Translations under genes and position numbers: made by a program
The notes under the pieces: generated by a model
Told to the model about the DNA's origin: nothing
The model's database searches: none
What the model saw: the letters and a program-made list of their open reading frames with translations, nothing else
Assembly: GCA_903861145.1 (NCBI GenBank)
Contig: CAIOTH010000139.1
Location: 1 to 61,931 of the forward strand
Source of the DNA: an uncultured Bacteroidota bacterium
GTDB lineage: Bacteria; Bacteroidota; Bacteroidia; Chitinophagales; LD1
DNA: 61,931 nucleotides
Reading direction: 5' to 3'
Shown here: positions 1 to 8,071 of the stretch, piece after piece
Layout of the letters: each line of letters starts with the position of its first letter
Numbering within the stretch: position 1 is the stretch's first letter

Positions 1-66
1 AACGGTAAGGCTGCTGCTTAGCTGTTTTTCTATCAGTGGAAAGTATTTTTCAGAGACTTCGAGCAT
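1..66 (-). CDS. 5' end of an unidentified protein, cut by the window edge
   Basis: An open frame on the minus strand starts at ATG 66-64 and runs off the left edge. Its first residues are MLEVSEKYFP, and the 22 visible codons contain no stop. The start lies 17 nt downstream of a good Bacteroidota promoter, which is the main reason to accept so short a fragment. Too little is visible to name a family. It is transcribed in the same direction as the phosphoesterase gene that ends at 134, but has its own promoter, so it is probably a separate unit. Confidence 0.5.
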   Translation of the reverse strand, partial: MLEVSEKYFPLIEKQLSSSLTV

Positions 67-83
67 GGTGTATGTTTTGCGCG

Positions 84-114
84 CAAATTTAGCGACCGGT
101 TACGCCATGCGCAA
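84..114 (-). promoter_or_regulatory. Bacteroidota-type promoter for the partial gene at the left edge
   Basis: On the minus strand TTG (114-112) is followed after 20 nt by TAAATTTG (91-84). This matches the Bacteroidota housekeeping sigma consensus (TTG, about 19-20 nt, TAnnTTTG). The ATG at 66 follows within 17 nt, implying a very short leader. Confidence 0.55.
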
Positions 115-133
115 GATGCACTTCACCGGATGC

Positions 134-1252
134 TTACAAATAAAAAGGGTGTTTTAGATAAATCGTTGATTCATGCTGATTAGGCTGAACAATTTCATAC
201 CAGGCACCAACTCTCCACTTATCGTTGTGTAAATGAATAACCGGTATGCCAGCCGTAATAACACCCTGAAACACTTTGGCAATTTCCACCTGCTCCTTCA
301 CTAATTCCTCCATCTTTATTTTTGGGTCTGTTTTTGCCTTTTCTATGCTCTCCTTTACGCTTTGCAGGCTACGAGCATTAACTCTTTCAACCTGCGCCCT
401 CATTTCCTCCAGTGTAAATGAACGTTGCTTCGATAGTTCTTCGCGCTGTAGCTCCGCTAATTCCTTAAAGGATACATACGGCATTTTGGGCTTTCCTACC
501 CTAAAACTTCCCTCCCGGTCGAAGCCAAGAAACTCATTGGCGTTAACGTAGCCTAACTGATTTGTCAGCATTGTTGTTTTGCCAATTTTATACGCTGGTA
601 TATGGGCATGATGATGTCCGTATAGCCAAAAATTAGGCTGTGTTTCTTCAATGAGCGGTTTCAATTCAGATGCAAAAGCCATGTTAAGCGCATCGCCCAA
701 ATATTGCGGCGGATAGTTTTGCATCGTTGGAACGTGGTGCGTAATAACTACAGTTTTGCCTTCAAATTGGGTTCGAAGGGTATTAGTCAAAAACTCCTTC
801 GATTCCAAATGCAGTTTGTTGTAGACCTCCGGTGTCAATTTCTTCTTACCGACCTTTATCATTCGGAAGTCATTGAGCGATTGCCAAATTTCATGTTCAG
901 CTTCTTTGCCAATGAAGCTCCACAGCGTACTAAAAACGAACCGTACATCATCAATTATCTCAACGGAATCATTCAACAAGAAAATGTTATCCCGAATTTG
1001 TTCGCGGAATGTCCCTACTCGCCCATCCATGCTTGAATGATAGTATTCGTGGTTACCCGGAATCCAGTAAACGACCTTGTAACTTTTTGACAAAAAATCA
1101 AAGAAGTCCTTGTGCCGGTACATTTCACTGAACAGCATAACATCGCCGGCCAGGATTAAAATGTCCGCGGATGGTACAATAGGGTTCTCTTTCAGAAAAT
1201 TTCTGTTTTCCCAAAATTCGAGGTGAAGGTCCGAGCAATATTGAACTTTCAT
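134..1252 (-). CDS. Calcineurin-like metallophosphoesterase next to RtcB
   Basis: A 372-residue protein with the dinuclear-metal phosphoesterase motifs in order: DLH (residues 8-10), AGDV (35-38), GNHE (66-69), THH (171-173) and GHHHAH (212-217). The family hydrolyses phosphomonoesters or diesters; the substrate here is not evident. The phosphoesterase fold takes up about 230 residues and a further 140, partly helical and charged, are of unknown role. I chose the ATG at 1252 because the catalytic motif starts five residues later; upstream in-frame codons overlap rtcB and read as basic nonsense. The gene starts 16 nt after the rtcB stop, so the two are almost certainly cotranscribed. That suggests RNA end processing alongside ligation, but this is inference. 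Confidence 0.9.
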   Translation of the reverse strand: MKVQYCSDLHLEFWENRNFLKENPIVPSADILILAGDVMLFSEMYRHKDFFDFLSKSYKVVYWIPGNHEYYHSSMDGRVGTFREQIRDNIFLLNDSVEIIDDVRFVFSTLWSFIGKEAEHEIWQSLNDFRMIKVGKKKLTPEVYNKLHLESKEFLTNTLRTQFEGKTVVITHHVPTMQNYPPQYLGDALNMAFASELKPLIEETQPNFWLYGHHHAHIPAYKIGKTTMLTNQLGYVNANEFLGFDREGSFRVGKPKMPYVSFKELAELQREELSKQRSFTLEEMRAQVERVNARSLQSVKESIEKAKTDPKIKMEELVKEQVEIAKVFQGVITAGIPVIHLHNDKWRVGAWYEIVQPNQHESTIYLKHPFYL

Positions 1253-1268
1253 AGTATTTTTTCGCTGT

Positions 1269-2800
<1,532 letters not shown>

Positions 2801-2803
2801 GTG

Positions 2804-2838
2804 CAAAGGTAAACACATGATTTTACTTTACATAATAT
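2804..2838 (-). promoter_or_regulatory. Promoter of the rtcB leader with a shared upstream element
   Basis: The minus strand carries TACCTTTG (2811-2804), a perfect TAnnTTTG -7 box. Upstream, instead of a canonical TTG -33 box, is ATATTATGTAAAGTA (2838-2824), 12 nt from the -7 box. The same 15 bp occur with the same 12-nt spacing upstream of the small gene at 5062-5238, pointing to a common regulator or sigma factor. Confidence 0.6.
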
Positions 2839-2858
2839 CTGATAGCCATGTGTTTGAA

Positions 2859-3626
2859 TTAATTCTCCAATATTCCATTTTCTTCTTCCTGCTCTCGCAT
2901 GGCTTTTTCAACGTCAAAAGGCGATGCGGGTATCCAGTCCGGGCGGCCAAACCAATTCTGAAATGAGATCCAGCCCTTTTCTTCAATCCGCATTCCTGCC
3001 CAATGACGTTTTGCTCCTTTCTTGATTTCGTCCGGGTTAATCCAATAGTAATCCACCAATATTTCCTCGCCAACGAGCGACTTGATATGCCTGGCTAAAC
3101 CGATACCGGTTTTATAATGTTCCTTTAAGCGCTCAATGTTGTTTTGGCATTTTGGGGCCTCATTTACCCATTCATTGAAAGCAACGATTAGCTCTTGACT
3201 GGCGCTCGGAATCTGTGCAATGGTAATAGCACCCCGCATGGTACACAATCCAGTCCTGTGGCGCTCATGGATGATTAAAAATTGCTCCAGCTTTTCAGCA
3301 TCCCACCTTTTTGGCTTAATAGTTTCCTTTGACACCGGTGGGCGATTAAATATCCCATCGTTGTTAAAGTGCCTGCCCAACGAATCGCAGCCAAGAAGTT
3401 TGGTTTGGTCGGGAAGCTCAAAATCGTTGTGCTCATGTAGAAAGGAGCAGTAAGCAAAGCCTTCCTTTTTTGAACTATGCCAGAACGGGCAACAGCCGCC
3501 CTTATATTGCCTCTTCCCATTCACCATTTTATGCTCTGCGCCGACAGTGCTTCCGTAGCAATAAGAGCCCACTGGCGTCAGCTTGATTTGCTTTTTCATT
3601 TTGCGTGGGAATCTGAATCTTTTCAC
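2859..3626 (-). CDS. Unknown protein with Cys/His-rich N-terminus, paralogous C-terminal segment
   Basis: 255 residues, family not recognised. The N-terminal third has closely spaced Cys and His (C23, C45, C46, H50, C60, H64, H66, C80), which could bind zinc. The C-terminal half holds WVNEA (153-157) and LARHIKSLVG (177-186), matched in the next gene upstream (3628-3981) by WVNEA and LATRIKFIVG at similar spacing, so the two proteins share a small domain. The open frame begins with GTG at 3626, one base from the upstream stop; ATG at 3599 (residue 10) is an equally good start. It is the last gene of a tightly packed four-gene run ending just before the rtcB-leader promoter. Confidence 0.65.
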   Translation of the reverse strand: MKRFRFPRKMKKQIKLTPVGSYCYGSTVGAEHKMVNGKRQYKGGCCPFWHSSKKEGFAYCSFLHEHNDFELPDQTKLLGCDSLGRHFNNDGIFNRPPVSKETIKPKRWDAEKLEQFLIIHERHRTGLCTMRGAITIAQIPSASQELIVAFNEWVNEAPKCQNNIERLKEHYKTGIGLARHIKSLVGEEILVDYYWINPDEIKKGAKRHWAGMRIEEKGWISFQNWFGRPDWIPASPFDVEKAMREQEEENGILEN

Positions 3627-3627
3627 T

Positions 3628-3981
3628 TTATCTGTTTTTGACTAGTTCTAATAATACACTGATGTCAATACAACTGTAGTAGACTTTGAAATCTCCGCCC
3701 ACAATGAATTTAATGCGCGTTGCCAATTCACAACCACCCCTGTTGTGATACTTTATGTCGGCCAGACGGGGCCGGTATAATTCCAACATTTGAATAGTGA
3801 ACTCGAATGGCTTCAATAGTTCCCGCGCTTCGTTCACCCAGCTAGTAAACTCATTTTTCAGTTTTTCATCTATGCTTGCAATACTCTCGATCATTACCGG
3901 TTCTCCATTTTTAAGCAAGCCGGTATCAAAATAATCGCAGATAACGATTGAGTTTTTGGCATTTATATTTTTGTTTTCCAT
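3628..3981 (-). CDS. Unknown 117-residue protein, paralogous to its downstream neighbour
   Basis: A small soluble protein without signal peptide or membrane segment. Residues 45-105 contain FTSWVNEA and LATRIKFIVG followed by VYYSCID. The 255-residue neighbour has FNEWVNEA, LARHIKSLVG and VDYYWIN in the same order, so this protein corresponds to the C-terminal domain of that neighbour without its Cys/His-rich part. The gaps of 4 nt upstream and 1 nt downstream mark it as part of an operon. No function can be assigned. Confidence 0.6.
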   Translation of the reverse strand: MENKNINAKNSIVICDYFDTGLLKNGEPVMIESIASIDEKLKNEFTSWVNEARELLKPFEFTIQMLELYRPRLADIKYHNRGGCELATRIKFIVGGDFKVYYSCIDISVLLELVKNR

Positions 3982-3985
3982 AACG

Positions 3986-4444
3986 TCAATTATTATTCAC
4001 CATAATTATTTCCATGGCTATTTTTTCTAATGCAACTCCGTAAAAGTTGAAAAAGCGGAAATTGTTTGGCTGGGCCCCTACTTTTTCAATAATGTCAATA
4101 GCCTTAACATCATCAGGTAACAGGGGAAAATAGAGCGTGTAGTAAAGTGCTTGGTTCCTGTCTTTAAACCAGTGTTTATCCGGTGCTATTGCGATGTTCA
4201 CGGCCTTAACCAGAGTCAGCTGTATGCCTGTGTTGATAGGCCGTATAAAAGATTCCGCCCGCATATTGACCCAGCTAAACGTTCTTGAGTAGACGACAAA
4301 ATCAATGCGGGTCAGTCCATCTTCTTCTGTAATTCGGAGTACCCTGACGGCGGCATTATCCTGGTGGTCAAAAGAAGGATTGTAAACTGTTCTCACTTTT
4401 TCCTTAATAGTAAGTGGTTGGTCTAATACTGTATTTTCTTTCAT
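3986..4444 (-). CDS. Unknown protein, member of a tandem pair (copy 2)
   Basis: 152 residues. It aligns along its length with the product of the preceding gene (4456-4905). Shared motifs include YNPS near residue 23, LTRIDF, FIRP.NTG, KHWFK, YYTLYFP.LP, AIDIIE and NFYGV near the C-terminus. The pair clearly arose by tandem duplication and has diverged considerably, so it is not recent. No catalytic pattern, signal peptide or membrane segment is visible. I do not recognise the family; the even spread of hydrophobic and aromatic positions suggests a compact beta-rich fold, which is a guess. Confidence 0.6.
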   Translation of the reverse strand: MKENTVLDQPLTIKEKVRTVYNPSFDHQDNAAVRVLRITEEDGLTRIDFVVYSRTFSWVNMRAESFIRPINTGIQLTLVKAVNIAIAPDKHWFKDRNQALYYTLYFPLLPDDVKAIDIIEKVGAQPNNFRFFNFYGVALEKIAMEIIMVNNN

Positions 4445-4455
4445 AGCTTGGTTTT

Positions 4456-4905
4456 TTAGTTATTTACCATAATTACTCCTCTGGCGATTCTCTCCAACGA
4501 TACGCCGTAGAAGTTGAAAAAATTGTGCGGTCGCGCAGCTTCCCTTTCGATAATGTCAATAGCCACAACACCATCTGGCAACTTGGGAAAGTAGAGCGTG
4601 TAATACAGGTATTCACCTACCATCTTGAACCAGTGTTTTTTGGGCGCGGTCGGAATATTCACTGCGTGAACTAAGGTTAGTCGCATACCAGTATTGACAG
4701 GCCTTATAAAGGTTTCCCTGTCTATTTGAACCCAGCCACCCTTGATATATTTTGGACTGGAGCGATAGGCAAAATCAATGCGTGTCAGTTCCTCTTCCTG
4801 AACAATCCGCATTATTTCTATATCAGAATCGCCCTGAAATTCTACAGATGGGTTGTAAATCGGCTTTTCTTTTTTCTCTGTGTATGGTGCTTCAATGTAT
4901 TTCAT
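4456..4905 (-). CDS. Unknown protein, member of a tandem pair (copy 1)
   Basis: 149 residues from the ATG at 4905, beginning MKYIEAPYTEKKEKP. Fourteen more in-frame codons exist upstream but are basic and absent from the paralogue, so I reject them. It shares YNPS, LTRIDF, FIRPVNTG, KHWFK, YYTLYFP.LPDG, AIDIIE and FNFYGVSLE with the next gene. It is the first gene of the four-gene run 4905-2859, so a promoter should lie in 4906-5060. The best I see is an imperfect copy of the rtcB-leader element near 4970-4985, too weak to call. Function unknown. Confidence 0.6.
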   Translation of the reverse strand: MKYIEAPYTEKKEKPIYNPSVEFQGDSDIEIMRIVQEEELTRIDFAYRSSPKYIKGGWVQIDRETFIRPVNTGMRLTLVHAVNIPTAPKKHWFKMVGEYLYYTLYFPKLPDGVVAIDIIEREAARPHNFFNFYGVSLERIARGVIMVNN

Positions 4906-5061
4906 GAAATAAATTTGTGTGTGTAATTTGTTCCTGCGGCTACGCACTATATTTGCGCAGCATTAATATGTTAACATTCTTTATGTATTATTTATAAGCC
5001 ATAATTTCCGCTCCAAACCTGGATATGGTTACCTGCATTAAGAAAACAGGTGACGGAAAAA

Positions 5062-5238
5062 TCAATTGTTTTTCTCAAAAGATGTTAGGAGTCCTTTGAT
5101 ATTTTCACATCCCGGTGGATTTGCAGAATGAACTAACCATCGTGGTAATTTAAGTTGGTTATCCAGGCAGTAATTCACTAACCATTTTGCAGCATCCATC
5201 CCTGATTGAGCAGCTTCTCCTGTTTCCTCGCTAGACAT
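5062..5238 (-). CDS. Small acidic protein of unknown function (58 aa)
   Basis: An open frame of 58 codons beginning MSSEETGEAAQ at ATG 5238 and ending at 5062. A strong -7 box (TATTTTTG, 5253-5246) ends only 7 nt before this ATG, so the mRNA would be almost leaderless; this fixes the start and is the main support for the gene being real. Composition is protein-like, with an acidic N-terminus and an amphipathic stretch around KWLVNYCLDNQLKLPRWL. No family recognised. Its promoter is twinned with that of the rtcB leader RNA. Confidence 0.5.
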   Translation of the reverse strand: MSSEETGEAAQSGMDAAKWLVNYCLDNQLKLPRWLVHSANPPGCENIKGLLTSFEKNN

Positions 5239-5245
5239 AATGAGG

Positions 5246-5280
5246 CAAAAATACATGCCGCATTCTACTTTACATAATAT
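5246..5280 (-). promoter_or_regulatory. Promoter of the 58-aa gene, twin of the rtcB-leader promoter
   Basis: The minus strand reads ATATTATGTAAAGTA (5280-5266), then 12 nt, then TATTTTTG (5253-5246). Element, orientation and spacing are identical to those at 2838-2804, while the sequence between and around differs, so this is not simply a duplicated block. Confidence 0.6.
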
Positions 5281-5311
5281 TTAATGTTATGTTTACTTAA
5301 AATTATTTAAG
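5272..5311. repeat. Inverted repeats in the divergent intergenic region, possible operator
   Basis: ACATAA (5272-5277) and TTATGT (5287-5292) form an inverted repeat with a 9-nt spacer. CTTAAA (5296-5301) and TTTAAG (5306-5311) form a second, with 4 nt between. They lie between the divergent genes 5062-5238 and 5336-5728, the first overlapping the shared promoter element. A regulator-binding site is plausible, but the region is AT-rich, so chance is not excluded. Confidence 0.35.
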
Positions 5312-5335
5312 AACACAAAAAGAATATACAATAAC

Positions 5336-5728
5336 GTGAAAACCGGGACTTATTACGACCAAGCTTTGCGCTACATTGATAGCGCAGAGGCAGAGTTAAA
5401 GAAATCTGGCAAGGATGAGGAGGGCAAATATTATTCCAACAAGAAGCATGTAAAGTGTGCAGGTGGTATTGCTTATGCTGGTATTTTACAAGCAGCGAAG
5501 TGGTATATAGCATTGAAAGGCATTGCAATTAATGATGATGCTGATGAAAGAGAGATAAAGACAGCTTTAGCTAAGCTCAATCGAAATGCATATCTCTCTT
5601 TCGACCACTTTTATTCCTATTTGCATTGTAGTGTTCATCAGCATGGTAATTCGAATGTATTTTGGATAACCGATGCAATGAAGAAGGCCAGAGATTTTAT
5701 TGCCTTGTTGAAACCGGAAAAGGCGTAA
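5336..5728 (+). CDS. DUF5618-like small protein
   Basis: 130 residues and the only plus-strand gene in the first 20 kb. Features such as YYDQALRYIDSAEAELKK, a YYSNKKHVK stretch and an alanine/glycine segment AGGIAYAGILQAAKW resemble what I recall of DUF5618 proteins of Bacteroidota, predicted all-helical and of unknown function. The first in-frame start is GTG at 5336; no ATG is available before the conserved region. It is divergent from the 58-aa gene across a palindrome-bearing spacer and convergent with the kinase gene that ends at 5757. HEPN-like helical proteins have a similar look, so an antitoxin or RNA-binding role cannot be excluded. Confidence 0.7.
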   Translation: MKTGTYYDQALRYIDSAEAELKKSGKDEEGKYYSNKKHVKCAGGIAYAGILQAAKWYIALKGIAINDDADEREIKTALAKLNRNAYLSFDHFYSYLHCSVHQHGNSNVFWITDAMKKARDFIALLKPEKA

Positions 5729-5732
5729 GGTT

Positions 5733-5768
5733 CTCAAGCCTGATTTTGAATTAAAATCAGGACTCGAG
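5733..5768. terminator. Hairpin between convergent genes, likely bidirectional terminator
   Basis: CCTGATTTT (5739-5747) pairs perfectly with AAAATCAGG (5753-5761) around a 5-nt loop. The stem extends outward through CTCAAG and CTCGAG (complete on the minus-strand RNA using a G-U pair, with one unpaired base). There is no strong U-tract. It overlaps the last codons of the kinase gene on the minus strand. Confidence 0.5.
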
Positions 5769-6302
5769 ATTAGAGGAGAACATATCAACGATTTCGCCAG
5801 GCGAGTAAGCATCAGAATCAATTACAAGGTCATAGTTTCTCTCGTCGCAAAAGTCTGTTCCGTAAACTTCTATAAACCTTTCCCTCATATGCTCATTACG
5901 TTTTCTAAGTAAAATAATCTTATCACTCAATAACTCGGCCGAAAAATCTTCATCTTTCCCGTACCTGTTGCTAATACGTTGAAATGCTATTTCTTCCGAT
6001 ACTTTGAGGAGAACTTTAAAGCTTTCGGGTAAAAAATGAAAGCCTAACCTATAGTCAAAAACATACCCGGATAATGAGCTCGCGTATTCGGCTATGTACT
6101 TGTCCATAGCCTGGTCAAATTCCGTATTTGACCTTAAATACTCCTGAAATTGATTGATGTCCATACCCATTAAAACCGCCCTTTTTCTGCAGATTTCGCC
6201 AATAGATAAAAAACCCACACCTAACCGCTCGGCCAATAATTTTCCAACGGTAGATTTACCTGAACCGGCATTGCCGCTAAGAACAATCTTCATATTTTTC
6301 AT
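5757..6302 (-). CDS. Cytidylate-kinase-like P-loop nucleotide kinase paired with viperin
   Basis: 181 residues with a P-loop GNAGSGKST at 10-18, a downstream arginine-rich segment resembling the lid of small nucleoside-monophosphate kinases (RISNRYGKDEDF, RKRNEHMRERF), and about the length of CMP/AMP kinase-like proteins. The ATG at 6302 overlaps the viperin stop by 4 nt (ATGA), so the two are translationally coupled. Known biology: vertebrate viperin adjoins CMPK2, which raises its CTP substrate, and several prokaryotic viperin genes neighbour nucleotide kinases. By analogy this kinase probably feeds nucleotide to, or further phosphorylates the product of, viperin. Substrate specificity cannot be read from the sequence. 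A second ATG at 6293 is also possible. Confidence 0.82.
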   Translation of the reverse strand: MKNMKIVLSGNAGSGKSTVGKLLAERLGVGFLSIGEICRKRAVLMGMDINQFQEYLRSNTEFDQAMDKYIAEYASSLSGYVFDYRLGFHFLPESFKVLLKVSEEIAFQRISNRYGKDEDFSAELLSDKIILLRKRNEHMRERFIEVYGTDFCDERNYDLVIDSDAYSPGEIVDMFSSNLES

Positions 6303-7183
6303 GCAAATTGGGTTTCAAAGTAATCGCCCTTACGCTGTAAATATTTCCCGAGCGACCTGTTAACTTGCAAAGTCGCTTTTTCGACGCCAATTTCGAGTAT
6401 CGGGTCACTATAGGTATGTCGTCCCTGAGTATTATCAAAAAATCGGCCGCAAGGGTCAATCATTACATAGGAGCCGGTCATGAGTTCGTTATTTTCGGGT
6501 ATAATGTCAATGTCAGGATTGCCGGCTTGCTGATGCCTTTCAACAAATCTGTTATACTCACCCACGTTTACAGCCAGTTTACTTGCGTAAACGTCGTTCT
6601 GTCCCGCAACCGGCAACATTTGGAATAATTTCCAGCGTATGGGATTGACTTCGTCAATAAACGCACTCATATTTTCGTCCTTATTCAACGCGTTAACCAC
6701 GGTGTTAACCTTTAACCCGATGCCATGCTTTTTCACTGCCCAACAAATTTTTACGTAATTTTCAAGGCTTATAGGAAGAGTACCGGCGTGGGCCCGGCCT
6801 GATAACAGATTGGTGTGTTCGTTAAGGCTATCAATGCTTATACCCACATAATCCAGATTGCCTGAAACGTGGTCAAGAAAGGTTTCGTCCAGTTTGCTTC
6901 CGTTAGTTACAATAGAAGTAATAAAACCAATTGATTTCGCGTAGTTAATGTGATCTGTTATGTGGGGGTGAATTAATGGCTCGCCGCCGGCAAAGTTTAC
7001 CTTGGTAAACCCATAAGACTTTAGCTGAGCTAATAAGGACTGTGTTTCCTCTTTTTTTAAATACCCCTTTTGGAGAATTGAGACCGGGATGTCGTTGAAA
7101 GTAGCGAAACAAAATTTACAACGCATATTGCATTGTTTGATAAGGTGAAAATTCAAGGCCGGAATTGCGGGTTTATTGTCCAT
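6299..7183 (-). CDS. Prokaryotic viperin (pVip), antiviral radical SAM enzyme
   Basis: 294 residues. The radical-SAM cluster is C18-x3-C22-x2-C25 in the segment NFHLIKQCNMRCKFCFATF, a hallmark of viperins rather than other radical SAM families. GGEP (66-69) binds SAM. Further viperin-like blocks: ISIDSLNEHTN, KVNTVVN, RWKLFQMLPVAGQND, and C-terminal GSYVMIDPCGRFFDNTQG. Viperins convert CTP (in some prokaryotic members GTP or UTP) to 3'-deoxy-3',4'-didehydro nucleotides that terminate viral transcription. It overlaps a nucleotide kinase gene by 4 nt, and a two-component system ends 111 nt upstream on the same strand. MoaA-like proteins are the main alternative, but the C-terminal blocks fit viperin better. 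Which nucleotide it uses is unknown. Confidence 0.9.
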   Translation of the reverse strand: MDNKPAIPALNFHLIKQCNMRCKFCFATFNDIPVSILQKGYLKKEETQSLLAQLKSYGFTKVNFAGGEPLIHPHITDHINYAKSIGFITSIVTNGSKLDETFLDHVSGNLDYVGISIDSLNEHTNLLSGRAHAGTLPISLENYVKICWAVKKHGIGLKVNTVVNALNKDENMSAFIDEVNPIRWKLFQMLPVAGQNDVYASKLAVNVGEYNRFVERHQQAGNPDIDIIPENNELMTGSYVMIDPCGRFFDNTQGRHTYSDPILEIGVEKATLQVNRSLGKYLQRKGDYFETQFA

Positions 7184-7294
7184 TTCTTTTGCGTTTTATG
7201 GTGCAAAGAATGGAACTGGCGTTGGGGTGAATTTAGAGATTGTAATAAAACCGGAGTTTATGTAATAAGAGCGGTAAAAATGGTAACGAAATGG

Positions 7295-8071
7295 TTAACG
7301 CTTAGTATACCATGATTTAAAATCCTTCTCCATTTTCTCTGAAACATTGAAATAACTACCGGCAACGAATTGAGTGAGCGGGGATTTATAGGTTAACCCA
7401 TCGGAATTATGATTGTCAATTGCTCTTCGGCCAATGATTGTTGACTTGCTGATTCTAAAAAAATCGGGACTAGGCAGCACCTCCATCAGTGGTTCTAATT
7501 CAATAAATTTAAGCTTGAATATCGTCTGGGTGGTAACCATAATCTTATTCCTTGGGTCAACTTGCTCTTCAATACGATACTTTGCAAGCACACCTTTCTT
7601 AAATCCATCGACTTTCGTAGTAATAAGCAATATTTCATCGTAATTTATATTCCGTTCACCGTCGCTGGTGTTAAAAACCCCGGATGGCGCCTTACTTTGA
7701 GATTGCAGATATTTTTTGAACGCTTTTTCCACCTTGGTCTTATCTACAGGCTTCCTGATCAGCGTGATAATGTTCTCCTGGCTGAATTGTAAATCAAGAA
7801 CTTCACGTTCAAAACCATCCCGGCCGGTAACAAAAACTACCGGTTTACTTACCAGCCTGGCAATATCAGTGCCCTTAGCGCCAGGCATATCAATATCCAA
7901 CATCAACAAATCATATTCATGAGACTTCTCCGATTCAATAAATTTATCTGAACTGGTAAACGTGGCAACTACTGTACAATAGTCGCTTAAATGATCCTCG
8001 CAATACAGTTTAAGTAACTTCAACTGAACCGGTTCGTCTTCGAGTAGTATGCATTTAATCTTTCGCGCCAT
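7295..8071 (-). CDS. LytTR-family response regulator
   Basis: 258 residues. An N-terminal receiver domain (1-120) carries acidic residues ED at 11-12, the phospho-acceptor D59 in MLDIDMPG, the conserved T in VFVTGRDG and K in IRKPVD. The C-terminal half (about 145-258) fits a LytTR DNA-binding domain (INYDEILLITT, FFRISKSTIIG). It overlaps the upstream histidine kinase gene by 17 nt, so the two form one unit. The nearest downstream gene on the strand is viperin, 111 nt away. LytTR regulators normally bind direct repeats in promoters; I found no convincing repeat pair in 7184-7294. Confidence 0.92.
   Translation of the reverse strand: MARKIKCILLEDEPVQLKLLKLYCEDHLSDYCTVVATFTSSDKFIESEKSHEYDLLMLDIDMPGAKGTDIARLVSKPVVFVTGRDGFEREVLDLQFSQENIITLIRKPVDKTKVEKAFKKYLQSQSKAPSGVFNTSDGERNINYDEILLITTKVDGFKKGVLAKYRIEEQVDPRNKIMVTTQTIFKLKFIELEPLMEVLPSPDFFRISKSTIIGRRAIDNHNSDGLTYKSPLTQFVAGSYFNVSEKMEKDFKSWYTKR

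Noticed and set aside
704-1036. Plus-strand frame inside the phosphoesterase gene.
   Set aside because: It is the antisense shadow of a gene with complete catalytic motifs, without a promoter or protein-like composition.
4906-5060. A third copy of the shared promoter element (ATACATAAAGAAT near 4970-4985).
   Set aside because: Only about 8 of 11 core positions match and the -7 box is poor, so it cannot be separated from chance in an AT-rich spacer.
7184-7294. LytTR-type direct repeats upstream of viperin.
   Set aside because: No convincing repeated motif with the required spacing could be found by eye.
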